Shown: positions 1-8,056, counted from the first letter of the stretch. The stretch is DNA of 64,000 bases from Sphingomonas arenae (GCF_016924655.1 NZ_JAFFJU010000001.1:496001-560000); one strand, 5' to 3'. Notes: generated by a model not told the origin, from the letters alone. Program-made: numbers and translations.

Positions 1-434
<434 letters not shown>

Positions 435-442
435 GCGACTTC

Positions 443-468
443 GCCCCTCCTCTTCCAGGAGGAGGGGC
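443..468 (+). terminator. Terminator-like hairpin after rpoC
   Basis: A perfect 10-bp inverted repeat (GCCCCTCCTC / GAGGAGGGGC) with a 6-base loop starts 8 bases after the rpoC stop codon. There is no clear T-run, so it may act as a strong hairpin together with the next one downstream. Confidence 0.7.
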
Positions 469-506
469 CCCTAGCTGCTTGTTTCGCGGAAGCTCCAGAA
501 ACGAAA

Positions 507-539
507 AAGCCCCGCCGGAGGACCTCTCCAGCGGGGCTT
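507..539. terminator. Bidirectional terminator between rpoC and entericidin genes
   Basis: AAGCCCCGC is paired with GCGGGGCTT and extended by further pairs towards the loop. The hairpin is preceded by an A-run and followed by TTCTTTCTT, so it is an intrinsic terminator usable from both sides: for rpoC on the plus strand and for the entericidin gene on the minus strand. Confidence 0.8.
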
Positions 540-560
540 CTTTCTTGTGAACGTTGGTGC

Positions 561-701
561 TTAGCAGCGACCGCCGTTGATCGTGTTCTCCGTGCAATTG
601 GCAGCGGAGTTGATGTCCTGCGCCGCACCGCGAACGGTGTTGCAGGCGGCCAGAGCCAGCGATCCGCCGATCAGCGCCAAAGTCACGAACTTCCGAACCA
701 T
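561..701 (-). CDS. Entericidin A/B family lipoprotein, copy 1
   Basis: A 46-residue peptide with a lysine/arginine start, a hydrophobic stretch and the lipobox LALAAC, so Cys20 would be lipidated and the mature peptide anchored in the envelope. The following NTVRGAAQDINSAA segment matches the entericidin family, small cell-envelope lipoproteins that in E. coli form a toxin-antidote pair (EcnA/EcnB). Unusually, the mature part has two more cysteines (Cys36 and the C-terminal Cys46). The start at 701 is favoured because GGAG lies at a suitable distance; an in-frame ATG two codons upstream overlaps this site. The second copy lies just upstream on the same strand. Confidence 0.85.
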   Translation of the reverse strand: MVRKFVTLALIGGSLALAACNTVRGAAQDINSAANCTENTINGGRC

Positions 702-762
702 GATCATCTCCATTACCAAACCGAAATGACCATGGCCTCGGCGCCAACCTGTTGTCGAGCGC

Positions 763-891
763 TTAGTTGATCGCGTTTTCCGTCGCGTTTGCTGCCGAGT
801 TCACGTCTTCGGCCGCGCCACGGACGGTATTACAGGCGGCCACCGCGAGGCTTCCGCCAATCAGAACCAGGGTCATTACCTTGCGAATCAT
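763..891 (-). CDS. Entericidin A/B family lipoprotein, copy 2
   Basis: A 42-residue peptide that is nearly identical in layout to the neighbouring copy: MIRKVMTLVLIGGS signal region, lipobox AVAAC (Cys20), then NTVRGAAEDVNSAA. It ends in NATENAIN and has none of the extra cysteines of copy 1. An AGGAG ribosome binding site lies about 6 bases upstream of the ATG. The two genes look like a tandem duplication on the minus strand with a 61-base spacer. Whether they work as toxin and antidote, as described for E. coli EcnA/EcnB, cannot be told from sequence. Confidence 0.85.
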   Translation of the reverse strand: MIRKVMTLVLIGGSLAVAACNTVRGAAEDVNSAANATENAIN

Positions 892-986
892 GGTCCAATC
901 TCCTGTCTAGCGGCTGAACAAACGCCGACAGCCCGAACCGGGTCCATGACGGACCCGTTATTTTCCGATTGAACGAGGCCCGCCGG

Positions 987-1781
987 CTACACTGCGACGG
1001 GTGCGGCGATATGCGGGTGCGGATCGTAGCCGCTGATCTGGAAGTCCTCGAACTCGTAACCGAACAGGTCCTGCCCGCGGTCGCGAATCTCCAGCCGGGG
1101 CAAGGGCCGCGGGTCGCGGGTGAGCTGCAGCCGTGCCTGGTCGAGGTGATTGGAGTAGAGATGCACGTCGCCGCCGGTCCACACGAACGTGCCCGGCTCC
1201 AGCCCGCATTCTCGCGCCAGCATGTGCGTCAGCAGCGCATAGGATGCGATGTTGAACGGGACGCCAAGGAAGAGGTCGGCACTGCGCTGGTAAAGCTGGA
1301 GGTTCAGCCGGCCTGCGGCCACTTGCGTCTGGAACAGGCAGTGGCACGGGGCGAGCGCCATCCGGCCGATCTCCCCCGGGTTCCACGCCGTGACGATCTG
1401 GCGCCGTGACGCGGGATCTCGTCGGATCAGCGCGACCAGCTCGCGGATCTGATCGATATGGCGTCCGTCGGCGCTCTCCCAGTCGCGCCATTGCTTGCCG
1501 TAGACCGGTCCGAGATCGCCTTGCTCGTCGGCCCACTCGTCCCAGATGCTGACCTTGCGGTCCTGCAACCAGCGCACGTTCGTGTCGCCGCGCAGGAACC
1601 AGAGCAATTCAATGATGATCGAGCGCAGGTGCAACTTCTTGGTGGTGACCAGTGGAAACCCATCGCGCAGGTCGAAACGCATCTGCGCCCCGAACAGAGA
1701 GAGGGTGCCGGTTCCGGTGCGATCCTGTTGCGGCACCCCTTCCGCGAGCACGCGCGCCATGAGGTCGTGATAAGCTTGCAT
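987..1781 (-). CDS. thyA: Thymidylate synthase
   Basis: Converts dUMP to dTMP with methylene-tetrahydrofolate in the cytoplasm. With the start at 1781 the protein has 264 residues, the length of the E. coli enzyme, and begins [12 protein letters not shown] like other ThyA proteins; an upstream GTG at 1808 would only add nine unconserved residues. Visible family features are RTGTGT near residue 21, the folate/dUMP-binding [10 protein letters not shown], the catalytic Cys146 in LAPCHCLFQ, and the dUMP-binding [13 protein letters not shown]. The gene is monocistronic between the entericidin pair and the plus-strand JAB-like gene. Confidence 0.97.
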   Translation of the reverse strand: MQAYHDLMARVLAEGVPQQDRTGTGTLSLFGAQMRFDLRDGFPLVTTKKLHLRSIIIELLWFLRGDTNVRWLQDRKVSIWDEWADEQGDLGPVYGKQWRDWESADGRHIDQIRELVALIRRDPASRRQIVTAWNPGEIGRMALAPCHCLFQTQVAAGRLNLQLYQRSADLFLGVPFNIASYALLTHMLARECGLEPGTFVWTGGDVHLYSNHLDQARLQLTRDPRPLPRLEIRDRGQDLFGYEFEDFQISGYDPHPHIAAPVAV

Positions 1782-1907
1782 GCCGCGGTGGTAGCCCGGA
1801 CCCTGCACGGCAGGAAGAGGCCGGGTTGGACCTTTTCACATGGTCTCGCCTCCGCTTCGGACCCGATCTGCCGCGCCAGTCCGCCCGGGCCGTCCTACAG
1901 GATAGGA

Positions 1908-2306
1908 ATGTCGTTCCAGCGGGCCAATTTTCCTGTGACACTCAAGGGCAAGGACGCCGCTCGGGCGTTCCTCGCTCCCTCCGTCATCGGGGATCGGTCC
2001 GGCGGCTGGTGGGTCGCCCACGTGGACGAACAGGTCCGGTGCATCCACCTCGCCCGCTATCCGTCCGAACCCATGGGGGCGGACGATGCGCTGCCGGCCG
2101 GAGCGATCCTAGGCGATGCGGTTCGGCTGGGGAGCGCTGGACTGGTACTGGCCAGCCCGTCGTCGTCGCAGTCGGAACTGGCAACGCGCGGCCGGCTGAC
2201 CCGAGAACTGGCCCGTGTGGCGGAATCGGTCGACGTGACGGTGGTGGACCATCTGCTCTTCACGGGCGGCCATTGCGTCAGCCTGAGGGGCGTGGGGCTG
2301 CTCTAG
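1908..2306 (+). CDS. JAB/MPN (RadC-like) domain protein lacking metal ligands
   Basis: A 132-residue protein whose second half (residues 78-130) follows the C-terminal core of RadC-type JAB domains: GLVLASPSSSQSELATRGRL, then LTRELARVAESVDVTVVDHLLFTGG, comparable to the RadC pattern of HNHPSGD, 'TrrL...g..l.i.llDHlIvg'. The HxHPSGD zinc site of active JAB proteases is replaced by serines (S83-S89), so catalysis is unlikely. The start at 1908 is preceded by AGGATAGG. RadC proteins are usually about 230 residues, so the N-terminal HhH part is absent too. Function unknown; family assignment is by pattern only. Confidence 0.6.
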   Translation: MSFQRANFPVTLKGKDAARAFLAPSVIGDRSGGWWVAHVDEQVRCIHLARYPSEPMGADDALPAGAILGDAVRLGSAGLVLASPSSSQSELATRGRLTRELARVAESVDVTVVDHLLFTGGHCVSLRGVGLL

Positions 2307-2603
2307 TCGCACCGCGCGGAAGACGGCGCGTTTCGAGGAGCGCCGCGACGGCAAGGACGTCCCGCTGCTTGCCGGAGGGGTCCCTTTCCTTGCGACACCC
2401 CGCTTCAGGGTTTCTCGTTTGCAGCGTTTCCGCTTGGGCTTACCTGCCGTGGGTGGAGTTGTTGCTCGCCACTGGCGGAACCCGTTTGGAAGCGAAGCGC
2501 TAACCGGCGGCGCGGGAAGACCGCTGATCGCCGTTTGCGGCGCGATGCTCATCTGCGCGCGAAGACGCCGCTCCGCGCGGCAGCGCGAGGAGCTTGGGTC
2601 ACG
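2307..2603. other. Intergenic region, nothing convincing
   Basis: About 300 bases between the JAB-like gene and the antiporter. Frames open here on both strands have no recognisable domain, no good ribosome binding site and look like by-products of GC-rich sequence. I see no RNA gene or repeat. The promoter of the antiporter gene presumably lies here. Confidence 0.4.
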
Positions 2604-3872
2604 GTGTACGAGTTCGACGAGTATCACCTGCTGCTCGGCGGCCTCGGCGCGGCGATCGTGCTGTCCTACTGGCTGCCGCGCTTCCTGTCCGGGCGGGAGC
2701 CGGCCGCGTCCGCGCTGCTCATCGTCATGGGCGTCGCCCTGCTCTCGCTAATCCCGGGAGTCCGCGACTTCCTGGACCCCACCCGCTTCCCGCGGGTCTG
2801 GGAGGTCCTGGCGGAGCTGTGCGTGATCATCGGCCTGTTCGGGACCGGCCTCCGGATCGACCGCCTCGCCGATCGCAAGCAGTGGCAACCTACCATCCGG
2901 CTGCTGGCCATCGCCATGCCCCTGACCATCGCCGCCGTGGCCCTGTTCGGCTGGGCGGCGGCCGGCATGACGCTGGCGGGCGGCATTCTCCTGGGCGCGA
3001 TCCTCGCCCCGACCGACCCGGTGCTGGCCGGCGACGTGCAGGTCGGTCCGCCGCTGGAGGGAGGCGAGCATCCGGTCCGCTACACGTTGACCAAGGAAGC
3101 GGGGCTGAACGACGGGCTCGCCTTCCCCTTCGTGCACCTCGGCATCCTGGTCGCAACCGCTGGCGGCCTCAGCCTCGAGCTTGGCGGCGAGTGGATCCTG
3201 CGCGACGTCCTGTATCGCGTCGTGATCGGAGTGCTGATGGGCATCGCCGTGGGCTGGGTACTCGGCAAGCTGCTGTTCGACTGGCCACGGGAGAACGCGT
3301 TATCGAAGACCGGTTCCGGCGTGATTGCGCTGGCCGGCGTCCTGATCGCTTACGGTGCCACCGAGCTGGCCGAGGGATACGGCTTCATCGCGGCGTTCGT
3401 GTCCGGACTGACGCTGCGCCGATCCGAGTCCGAACACCAGTTCCACCGCCGGCTCCACGACTTCTCGGAATCGCTGGAGCATGCGCTGACCTCCATCCTG
3501 CTGGTAGCGCTCGGGGCCGTGCTCCCGATCCTGTGGCCGTATCTCGGCTGGCCGCAGGTGCTGATCGCCGTCGCGCTGATCTTCGTCATTCGGCCACTGA
3601 CTGGCTGGCTTTCGCTCATCGGCAGTGCCCTGCGCCGGCGCGAGCGGCTGATCGTAGCCTTCTATGGCGTCCGGGGCATCGGCTCCATCTACTATCTCGC
3701 TTACGCCGGACACCATGTCGAACTGGTCGACGAGGAGCAGCTGTGGGCGACCATCGCGTTCACCATCCTGCTGTCGACCATCGTGCACGGACTGACAGCC
3801 GGCCTTGCCGTGGAACGCGTAACAGGCGAGCATCAGACCGGCCCCACCCTGCCGCCGCGCGGCGCGGATTGA
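2604..3872 (+). CDS. CPA1-type cation:proton antiporter
   Basis: A polytopic inner-membrane protein of 422 residues with about twelve hydrophobic segments, likely exchanging Na+ or K+ for protons. The conserved transport-site signatures of CPA1 antiporters are present: LAPTDPVLAGDVQ (Thr137-Asp138-Pro139) and KEAGLNDGLAFPF (Asn169-Asp170). The start was set at GTG 2604 because GAGGAG lies upstream and the family homology begins there; residues upstream in the open frame are unconserved and arginine-rich. It has no long C-terminal cytoplasmic tail, unlike NhaP/NHE proteins. A 35-residue membrane peptide follows 11 bases downstream in the same direction. Confidence 0.88.
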   Translation: MYEFDEYHLLLGGLGAAIVLSYWLPRFLSGREPAASALLIVMGVALLSLIPGVRDFLDPTRFPRVWEVLAELCVIIGLFGTGLRIDRLADRKQWQPTIRLLAIAMPLTIAAVALFGWAAAGMTLAGGILLGAILAPTDPVLAGDVQVGPPLEGGEHPVRYTLTKEAGLNDGLAFPFVHLGILVATAGGLSLELGGEWILRDVLYRVVIGVLMGIAVGWVLGKLLFDWPRENALSKTGSGVIALAGVLIAYGATELAEGYGFIAAFVSGLTLRRSESEHQFHRRLHDFSESLEHALTSILLVALGAVLPILWPYLGWPQVLIAVALIFVIRPLTGWLSLIGSALRRRERLIVAFYGVRGIGSIYYLAYAGHHVELVDEEQLWATIAFTILLSTIVHGLTAGLAVERVTGEHQTGPTLPPRGAD

Positions 3873-3883
3873 AGGAGACGAAC

Positions 3884-3991
3884 GTGGAGGAGCAGCGGGT
3901 GAGCAACCCCAGGTGGACGATCTGGGCCGGCGTCGCGGTCGTGATCGGCTGCATCGTGACCATCTTGGCGACGCTCAACGACATCTTCTGA
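3884..3991 (+). CDS. Small single-pass membrane peptide
   Basis: A 35-residue frame (VEEQRVSNPRWTIWAGVAVV... ending in ATLNDIF) that starts at GTG with an excellent AAGGAG site 7 bases upstream, 11 bases after the antiporter stop. Residues 11-31 form one hydrophobic helix. The position and ribosome binding site suggest cotranscription with the antiporter and perhaps an accessory role. I do not recognise a family. Coding status is inferred from the ribosome binding site, length and hydrophobic pattern. Confidence 0.55.
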   Translation: MEEQRVSNPRWTIWAGVAVVIGCIVTILATLNDIF

Positions 3992-3993
3992 CG

Positions 3994-4209
3994 TTAAGGG
4001 TCGAGCAGTGGCACGCCATAGCTCACCAGCACCGCACGGATGTCGGCCGAGCGCTTCTCCAGCGCCTGCTCGACCTCACGGCGAAGCTCTCGATCGGCCC
4101 GCCGCAGGCTCATCGAGATGTCGAAAGCCATTGGCAAGCTGAAGCCATCCGAGAGCGGGCTGACTGGGCTCAGGCTCAGCGGCGTGTTCTGCTGCGCTTC
4201 ATCTCTCCC
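3994..4209 (-). pseudogene. C-terminal remnant of XoxJ/MoxJ-like periplasmic binding protein
   Basis: The minus strand reads in frame DEAQQNTPLSLSPVSP, then LPMAFDISMSLRRADRELRR and ends IRAVLVSYGVPLLDP-stop. The segment 'F.I.M..R..D...K..L...L......I..IL..YGVPLLD' is the C-terminus of quinoprotein dehydrogenase-associated substrate-binding proteins (XoxJ/MoxJ type), which work with PQQ-dependent alcohol dehydrogenases in the periplasm. Only about 65 residues remain; upstream the frame is closed by TAG at 4210-4212 and the family similarity stops at once. No dehydrogenase or cytochrome partner is near, so I read this as a deletion remnant. Family recall, not a search. Confidence 0.5.
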
Positions 4210-4384
4210 CTATCCGCAGGCTCCTCCCGAGAACCCACGCAACCGTTACAATGCCGAAACGGCAGGTGAGTTCCTGAAGAAGCTCGCTTGGCCCGTGCCA
4301 CGTTGGTGGAAGAAGGGTCCCGATCCTGCACAGCCGGATCTGCGGACCGCGCCGGAACTGGCCTTTGCCGCCGCGCACTCATAA
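4202..4384 (+). pseudogene. Unidentified C-terminal protein fragment upstream of AAA+ ATPase
   Basis: A plus-strand frame encoding PENPRNRYNAETAGEFLKKL, then AWPVPRWWKKGPDPAQPD and a stop at 4382-4384, 34 bases before the ATPase start. Composition is protein-like (WPVPRWW, an amphipathic helix before it) but there is no plausible start codon with ribosome binding site, and the segment begins just where the minus-strand XoxJ-like remnant ends. I therefore read it as the end of a gene whose 5' part was lost, perhaps once the partner of the ATPase. Family not recognised. Confidence 0.3.
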
Positions 4385-4418
4385 CGTGTGGGAAACCAGG
4401 TGGAGCGGGGGTGCCCAG

Positions 4419-5333
4419 ATGATCGATATCGCCGCGCTGTTCGAACAGAAGACGGCCTTTCCCCAGCCCGCCGCGCGGGAGCGGCTGAACCGCCTGGTCG
4501 GACTGGACAGACAGAAGCAGACCTTGACCAAGGTGCTTGCCCTCCTCGTCAATCCGAACGGACTGAAACGTTGGCGTGATCAGCACCATCCAAGGGCCGG
4601 CTTGTTGCTGGACGCGGTCCTGCATCGGCCCCGCCTCGTAATCCTTGCGGGCGATGTCGGTTCGGGCAAGACGGAGCTTGCCGAAACGATTGGTGACGCG
4701 GTTGCGCGGCAGGAGGGGATCGAAGTCGTCCTGCTGCCGCTGAGCTTGTCCGCCCGCGGCCAAGGCAAGGTGGGCGAGATGACGCAGCTCATCTCCGCCG
4801 CGTTCGACTATACGGTGAAGGAAGCCTCCTCGCTCGCGTCAAAGGGCAAGGCCGAGGGCGCGGTCATCCTTCTGGTCGACGAAGCCGACGCGCTGGCACA
4901 ATCGCGCGAGGGGGTCGACATGCACCATGAGAATGTCAGCGGCGTGAACGCCTTCATCCGCGGCATCGACCGGCTCGCCAACGCGCGTCTGCCGGCCGCA
5001 GTGGTCATGTGCACCAACCGCTACGAGGCCATCGACCCTGCGGTCCGCCGGCGGGCGGCGGAGATCCTGCTGTTCGGTCGGCCGGGGGAGGAACAGCGCC
5101 GCCTTCTGCTGCAGCCGCGCCTTGCTGAGTTCGGCTTTTCCGTGTCGCAGATCGAAGCGGTGGTCGCGGCAACCGGACCGCGCGATGGCGGGCCCGGGTT
5201 CACCTACTCCGACCTGACCCAGCGCCTGCTTCCCGGGATCATCCTCGACGCATACCCCGACCGTTCCGTGGAGCCGCAACGCGCGCTGGAGATCGCCTGC
5301 GAACTGAAGGCCACCCCCCCGTTCAAGGAGTGA
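4419..5333 (+). CDS. AAA+ ATPase, TRIP13/Cap6-like (tentative)
   Basis: A 304-residue single-domain ATPase. Visible: Walker A GDVGSGKT (78-85), a long insertion with GQGKVGEMTQLISAAFD, Walker B AVILLVDEADA (148-158), a conserved-looking MHHENVSGVNAFIRGID (168-184), sensor-1 Asn200 in VVMCTNR and a tandem arginine block R209-R212 that may hold the arginine finger. The size and layout resemble bacterial TRIP13/Pch2-like remodellers, which in type III CBASS defence act on HORMA proteins. No HORMA protein, CD-NTase or effector is next to it, only gene fragments. The ATPase assignment is firm; the TRIP13-like reading is inference. Confidence 0.75.
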   Translation: MIDIAALFEQKTAFPQPAARERLNRLVGLDRQKQTLTKVLALLVNPNGLKRWRDQHHPRAGLLLDAVLHRPRLVILAGDVGSGKTELAETIGDAVARQEGIEVVLLPLSLSARGQGKVGEMTQLISAAFDYTVKEASSLASKGKAEGAVILLVDEADALAQSREGVDMHHENVSGVNAFIRGIDRLANARLPAAVVMCTNRYEAIDPAVRRRAAEILLFGRPGEEQRRLLLQPRLAEFGFSVSQIEAVVAATGPRDGGPGFTYSDLTQRLLPGIILDAYPDRSVEPQRALEIACELKATPPFKE

Positions 5334-5442
5334 GCGGGGCACGGCTTGAGTGCGAGCGAACTTTAGCTGGGCAGCGTCTGCGCCGGCCTCCGGGCACCGG
5401 GTGGGCAGAGAGCGCGCAGGCCGCCGACCCATGGTGAGGAAA

Positions 5443-5529
5443 TGGTGCCCAGGAGAGGACTCGAACCTCCACGCCCTTGCGAGCGCCAGCACCTGAAGCT
5501 GGTGCGTCTACCAATTCCGCCACCTGGGC
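5443..5529 (-). tRNA. tRNA-Leu(CAG)
   Basis: The minus strand folds as an 87-nt tRNA with encoded CCA: acceptor stem GCCCAGG/CCTGGGC, D-loop region AATTGGTAGACGC, anticodon stem CCAGC/GCTGG around loop TTCAGGT (anticodon CAG), a long variable arm typical of leucine tRNAs (GGCGCTCGCAAGGGCGT), and T arm GGTTCGAGTCC. It reads CUG codons, the main leucine codon in this GC-rich genome. Confidence 0.96.
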
Positions 5530-5656
5530 ACAGGAGCTTGTTTCAGCTGGTAGGCGGCGGCGCTTAGAAGGGGGGGCGGGCGGCTGTCAACGGTGTCTTG
5601 TGCAAATCCCGGCGACTGCTTGTCTTTGCGACGGGTTGTCGGCATGGACCGCCGCC

Positions 5657-6622
5657 ATGAAGGACCCCAAGATCAACTGGCGCGAGCGCATCATCACGGT
5701 GCTGGGCGGGGGCGGCTTCATCGGCCGCTACGTGTGCGAGGAGCTGTTCAAGACGGGGGTTCGCGTTCGCGCAGCCCAGCGTGAGCCCCGCGCTGCTCAC
5801 TTCCTGCAGCCGCTTGCCGCCGTGGGCCAGCTCGACCTGGTTGCCGTCAATATGCTTCGGCCGGAGTCGCTGGAGCGGGTAATCGAGGGTTCGTGGGGCG
5901 TCATCAACCTCGTCGGGGTGTTCGGCGGCGACCTCGAGCGCATCCATGTTGAGAGTGCCGGCCGCGCCGCGGAACTGGCGGCAAAGACCGGCGCGCAGAG
6001 CTTCGTCCATATCTCCGCCATCAACGCGGATCCCGAGGCGCCGAGCGTCTATGGCTCGACCAAGGGCCGCGGCGAGCTGGCGGTGCGCGCGGCCTTTCCC
6101 GGCGCCACGATCATCCGGCCGAGCCTGGTCTTCGGACAGGAAGACCAGCTGACCAACCGCTTCGGGTCGATGTCGCGACTGCCGATCCTTCCGGTGCTGG
6201 GCGGCCGGACGAAGTTCCAGCCCATCTATGTGCGCGACCTTGCCCAGGCGATCGCGATCGCGGCGACCAACCCTGCCGACCATGGCGGCAAGACCTTCGA
6301 GCTCGGCGGCCCGGAAGTCATGACCATGCGGGAGCTGAACGCGACGATCGCCGAGGCTGCCTGCCAGAAGCCGGACATCGTCGAACTGCCGGACTTCGTC
6401 GGCAACGCGATGAGCTATCTCGGCTTCCTTCCGGGCGCGCCGCTCACCCGTGACCAGTGGCTGATGCTGCAGAAGGACAATGTCGCGAGCGGTCAAGGCC
6501 TCGAGGCGTTCGGAGTCCAGCCGACCCCACTTGCGGCGGTGGCCCCCGAATGGCTGGGACGTTTTCGCAAGGGCGGCCGCTTCCAGGGGCACCACACCCG
6601 CAGCCAGTCCACCGCCGGCTGA
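5657..6622 (+). CDS. Complex I NDUFA9-like NAD(P)-binding protein
   Basis: A 321-residue atypical short-chain dehydrogenase/epimerase. The Rossmann glycine motif is VLGGGGFIGRYV near residue 16, followed by a HISAINADPEAPSVYGSTKGRGE segment that retains the Y-x-x-x-K pair of the family and the IIRPSLVFGQEDQ motif typical of NDUFA9-like proteins. Alphaproteobacterial members are annotated as complex I NDUFA9 subunit family proteins, but a role in NADH dehydrogenase is not shown here. Start at ATG 5657, right before the conserved INWRERIITVLGG. It lies just upstream of uppP with a 6-base gap, so the two are probably cotranscribed. Confidence 0.85.
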   Translation: MKDPKINWRERIITVLGGGGFIGRYVCEELFKTGVRVRAAQREPRAAHFLQPLAAVGQLDLVAVNMLRPESLERVIEGSWGVINLVGVFGGDLERIHVESAGRAAELAAKTGAQSFVHISAINADPEAPSVYGSTKGRGELAVRAAFPGATIIRPSLVFGQEDQLTNRFGSMSRLPILPVLGGRTKFQPIYVRDLAQAIAIAATNPADHGGKTFELGGPEVMTMRELNATIAEAACQKPDIVELPDFVGNAMSYLGFLPGAPLTRDQWLMLQKDNVASGQGLEAFGVQPTPLAAVAPEWLGRFRKGGRFQGHHTRSQSTAG

Positions 6623-6628
6623 TCACGC

Positions 6629-7429
6629 GTGCCGATCCTCTGGCTGGTCATCATCCTCGGCATCGTCGAGGGCCTCACCGAATATCTGCCGGTCTCGTCG
6701 ACCGGGCACCTGATCCTCGCGACCGAACTGCTGGGCTTCAAGGCAGAGGAATGGGAGGCGTTCAACGTCGCTATTCAGCCGGGCGCGATCCTGGCGATCA
6801 TCGTGCTTTACTGGCGGACCTTCTGGGACGTGTTCCTCGGACTCTTCCGGAGGGAGGACGCCGCGTTCCGGTTCGTGCGCAACCTTGTGATCGCCTGCAT
6901 CCCAGCGGTCGTGTTGGCGCTGCTGTTCGGCGACTATATCGAGGCGATGCTCGGCAGCGCGACGATCGTCGCCTGGGCGCTGATCATCGGCGGGGTGGCC
7001 ATCCTGATCCTGGAGCGGACGGTGAAGCCGGTCCAGTGCAACGGCGTCCAGAACCTCAGCCTGCGCCAGTCAGCGATGATCGGCCTCGTCCAGTGCCTTG
7101 CCATGATCCCAGGCGTCAGCCGCTCGGGCGCGACCATCCTCGGCGCGATGGCATTCGGCGTGGACCGCAAGACGGCGGCGGAGTTCAGCTTCTTCCTGGC
7201 CATGCCGACGCTCGGCGGCGCGACGGTCTACTATCTTGCCAAGCACCATGATCGGATCGCGCCGGAGATGTACGGCAATATCGCGATCGGCTCGCTGGTG
7301 AGCTTCGTCGTGGCGTTGGTGGTCGTGAAGCTGTTCGTGGGCTTCGTCACCCGCTACGGTTTTGGGCCGTTCGCCTGGTACCGGATCATCGCCGGAGCCG
7401 CCGCGCTGGTTTGGCTGAACTGGGGATAA
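6629..7429 (+). CDS. uppP: Undecaprenyl-diphosphatase
   Basis: An integral membrane enzyme (266 residues; E. coli BacA has 273) that dephosphorylates undecaprenyl pyrophosphate to recycle the lipid carrier for peptidoglycan and other envelope polymers. The N-terminal signature EGLTEYLPVSSTGHLIL (residues 14-30) and the second signature PGVSRSGAT (161-169) are both intact, as are about eight membrane segments. It starts at GTG 6629, 6 bases after the preceding gene. Overexpression of this family gives bacitracin resistance in E. coli. Confidence 0.96.
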   Translation: MPILWLVIILGIVEGLTEYLPVSSTGHLILATELLGFKAEEWEAFNVAIQPGAILAIIVLYWRTFWDVFLGLFRREDAAFRFVRNLVIACIPAVVLALLFGDYIEAMLGSATIVAWALIIGGVAILILERTVKPVQCNGVQNLSLRQSAMIGLVQCLAMIPGVSRSGATILGAMAFGVDRKTAAEFSFFLAMPTLGGATVYYLAKHHDRIAPEMYGNIAIGSLVSFVVALVVVKLFVGFVTRYGFGPFAWYRIIAGAAALVWLNWG

Positions 7430-7500
7430 ACGTTCATGGCGCGGCAAGGGCTGTGCGCATAGCCTGCGTGCCGAACCAAAGACGACTCGGGAACACGTCC

Positions 7501-7917
7501 ATGCGCATGACGCTGGCCCTTGCGCCGCTCCTCCTCGCCACCCCTGCCGCTGCCCAGCAGGCGCCGGCCCCGCAGCTGCCGCCGGAGATCACCGACGGGC
7601 GCATTGCCGACCAGCTCGGCAACGTGGCCGGAGCGCTCGCCCGGGCGCTGCTCGACCTGCCGGTCGGTGAAGTGCAGGCGGCGATCGAGAACCGGCCGGT
7701 CACGGCGCAGGATCGGGGCAAGACCGTCCGCTCGATCAGCGGCATGGACGAGCGCGAGCTGCAGCAGGACATCCGGCAGGGCACCGAAGTCGCCAAGGCG
7801 GGCACGCAGGCGATGGTCCGCTCCCTCCCGGTGATCACCCGCGCGCTGAACGAGGCGGGCGAGCAGATCGGCCGGGCGATCGCGAACATGCCTTCGCCGG
7901 TTTACCCGAAGCAGTAG
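7501..7917 (+). CDS. Exported protein of unknown function
   Basis: A 138-residue protein with a clear signal peptide (MRMTLALAPLLLATPAAAQQ, cleavage after AAA/AQQ), so periplasmic. The mature part is helical and rich in Ala, Glu, Arg with repeated 'AIENRPVTAQDRGKTVRSIS' type charged helices; no catalytic motif or known domain is recognised. It sits downstream of uppP with a 71-base gap and is followed by a pair of REP-like hairpins. Confidence 0.7.
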   Translation: MRMTLALAPLLLATPAAAQQAPAPQLPPEITDGRIADQLGNVAGALARALLDLPVGEVQAAIENRPVTAQDRGKTVRSISGMDERELQQDIRQGTEVAKAGTQAMVRSLPVITRALNEAGEQIGRAIANMPSPVYPKQ

Positions 7918-7930
7918 CTGCACCCTTGCC

Positions 7931-8018
7931 GTCACTCCCGCGAAGGCGGGAGTCCATCTCCTGCCCGGTTTCGTTGTGCGAGCTTCGGGAGATGGATCCC
8001 CGCCTGCGCGGGGATGAC
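7931..8018. repeat. REP-like inverted pair
   Basis: Two hairpins face each other: 7931-7955 (CACTCCCGCGAAGGCGGGAGT) and 7991-8018 (ATCCCCGCCTGCGCGGGGAT), joined by arms reading CCATCTCC and GGAGATGG. This layout is that of intergenic palindromic repeats common in sphingomonads, and a related pair lies at 10421-10555. It may also stop transcription between the exported protein gene and fzlA. Confidence 0.7.
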
Positions 8019-8056
8019 GCTGGACGGAACTCGCCACCGCGCTAAAGCAGCGACCC

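Noticed and set aside
2109-2627. Minus-strand 172-codon frame over the 2307-2603 gap
   Set aside because: Lys/Arg/Ser-rich low-complexity translation, overlaps the JAB-like gene, no ribosome binding site or family.
2594-3991. 465-codon frame overlapping the antiporter in another frame
   Set aside because: Only the last 35 codons, after an internal GTG with a ribosome binding site, look real; the rest is an Arg/Pro-rich shadow of the antiporter.
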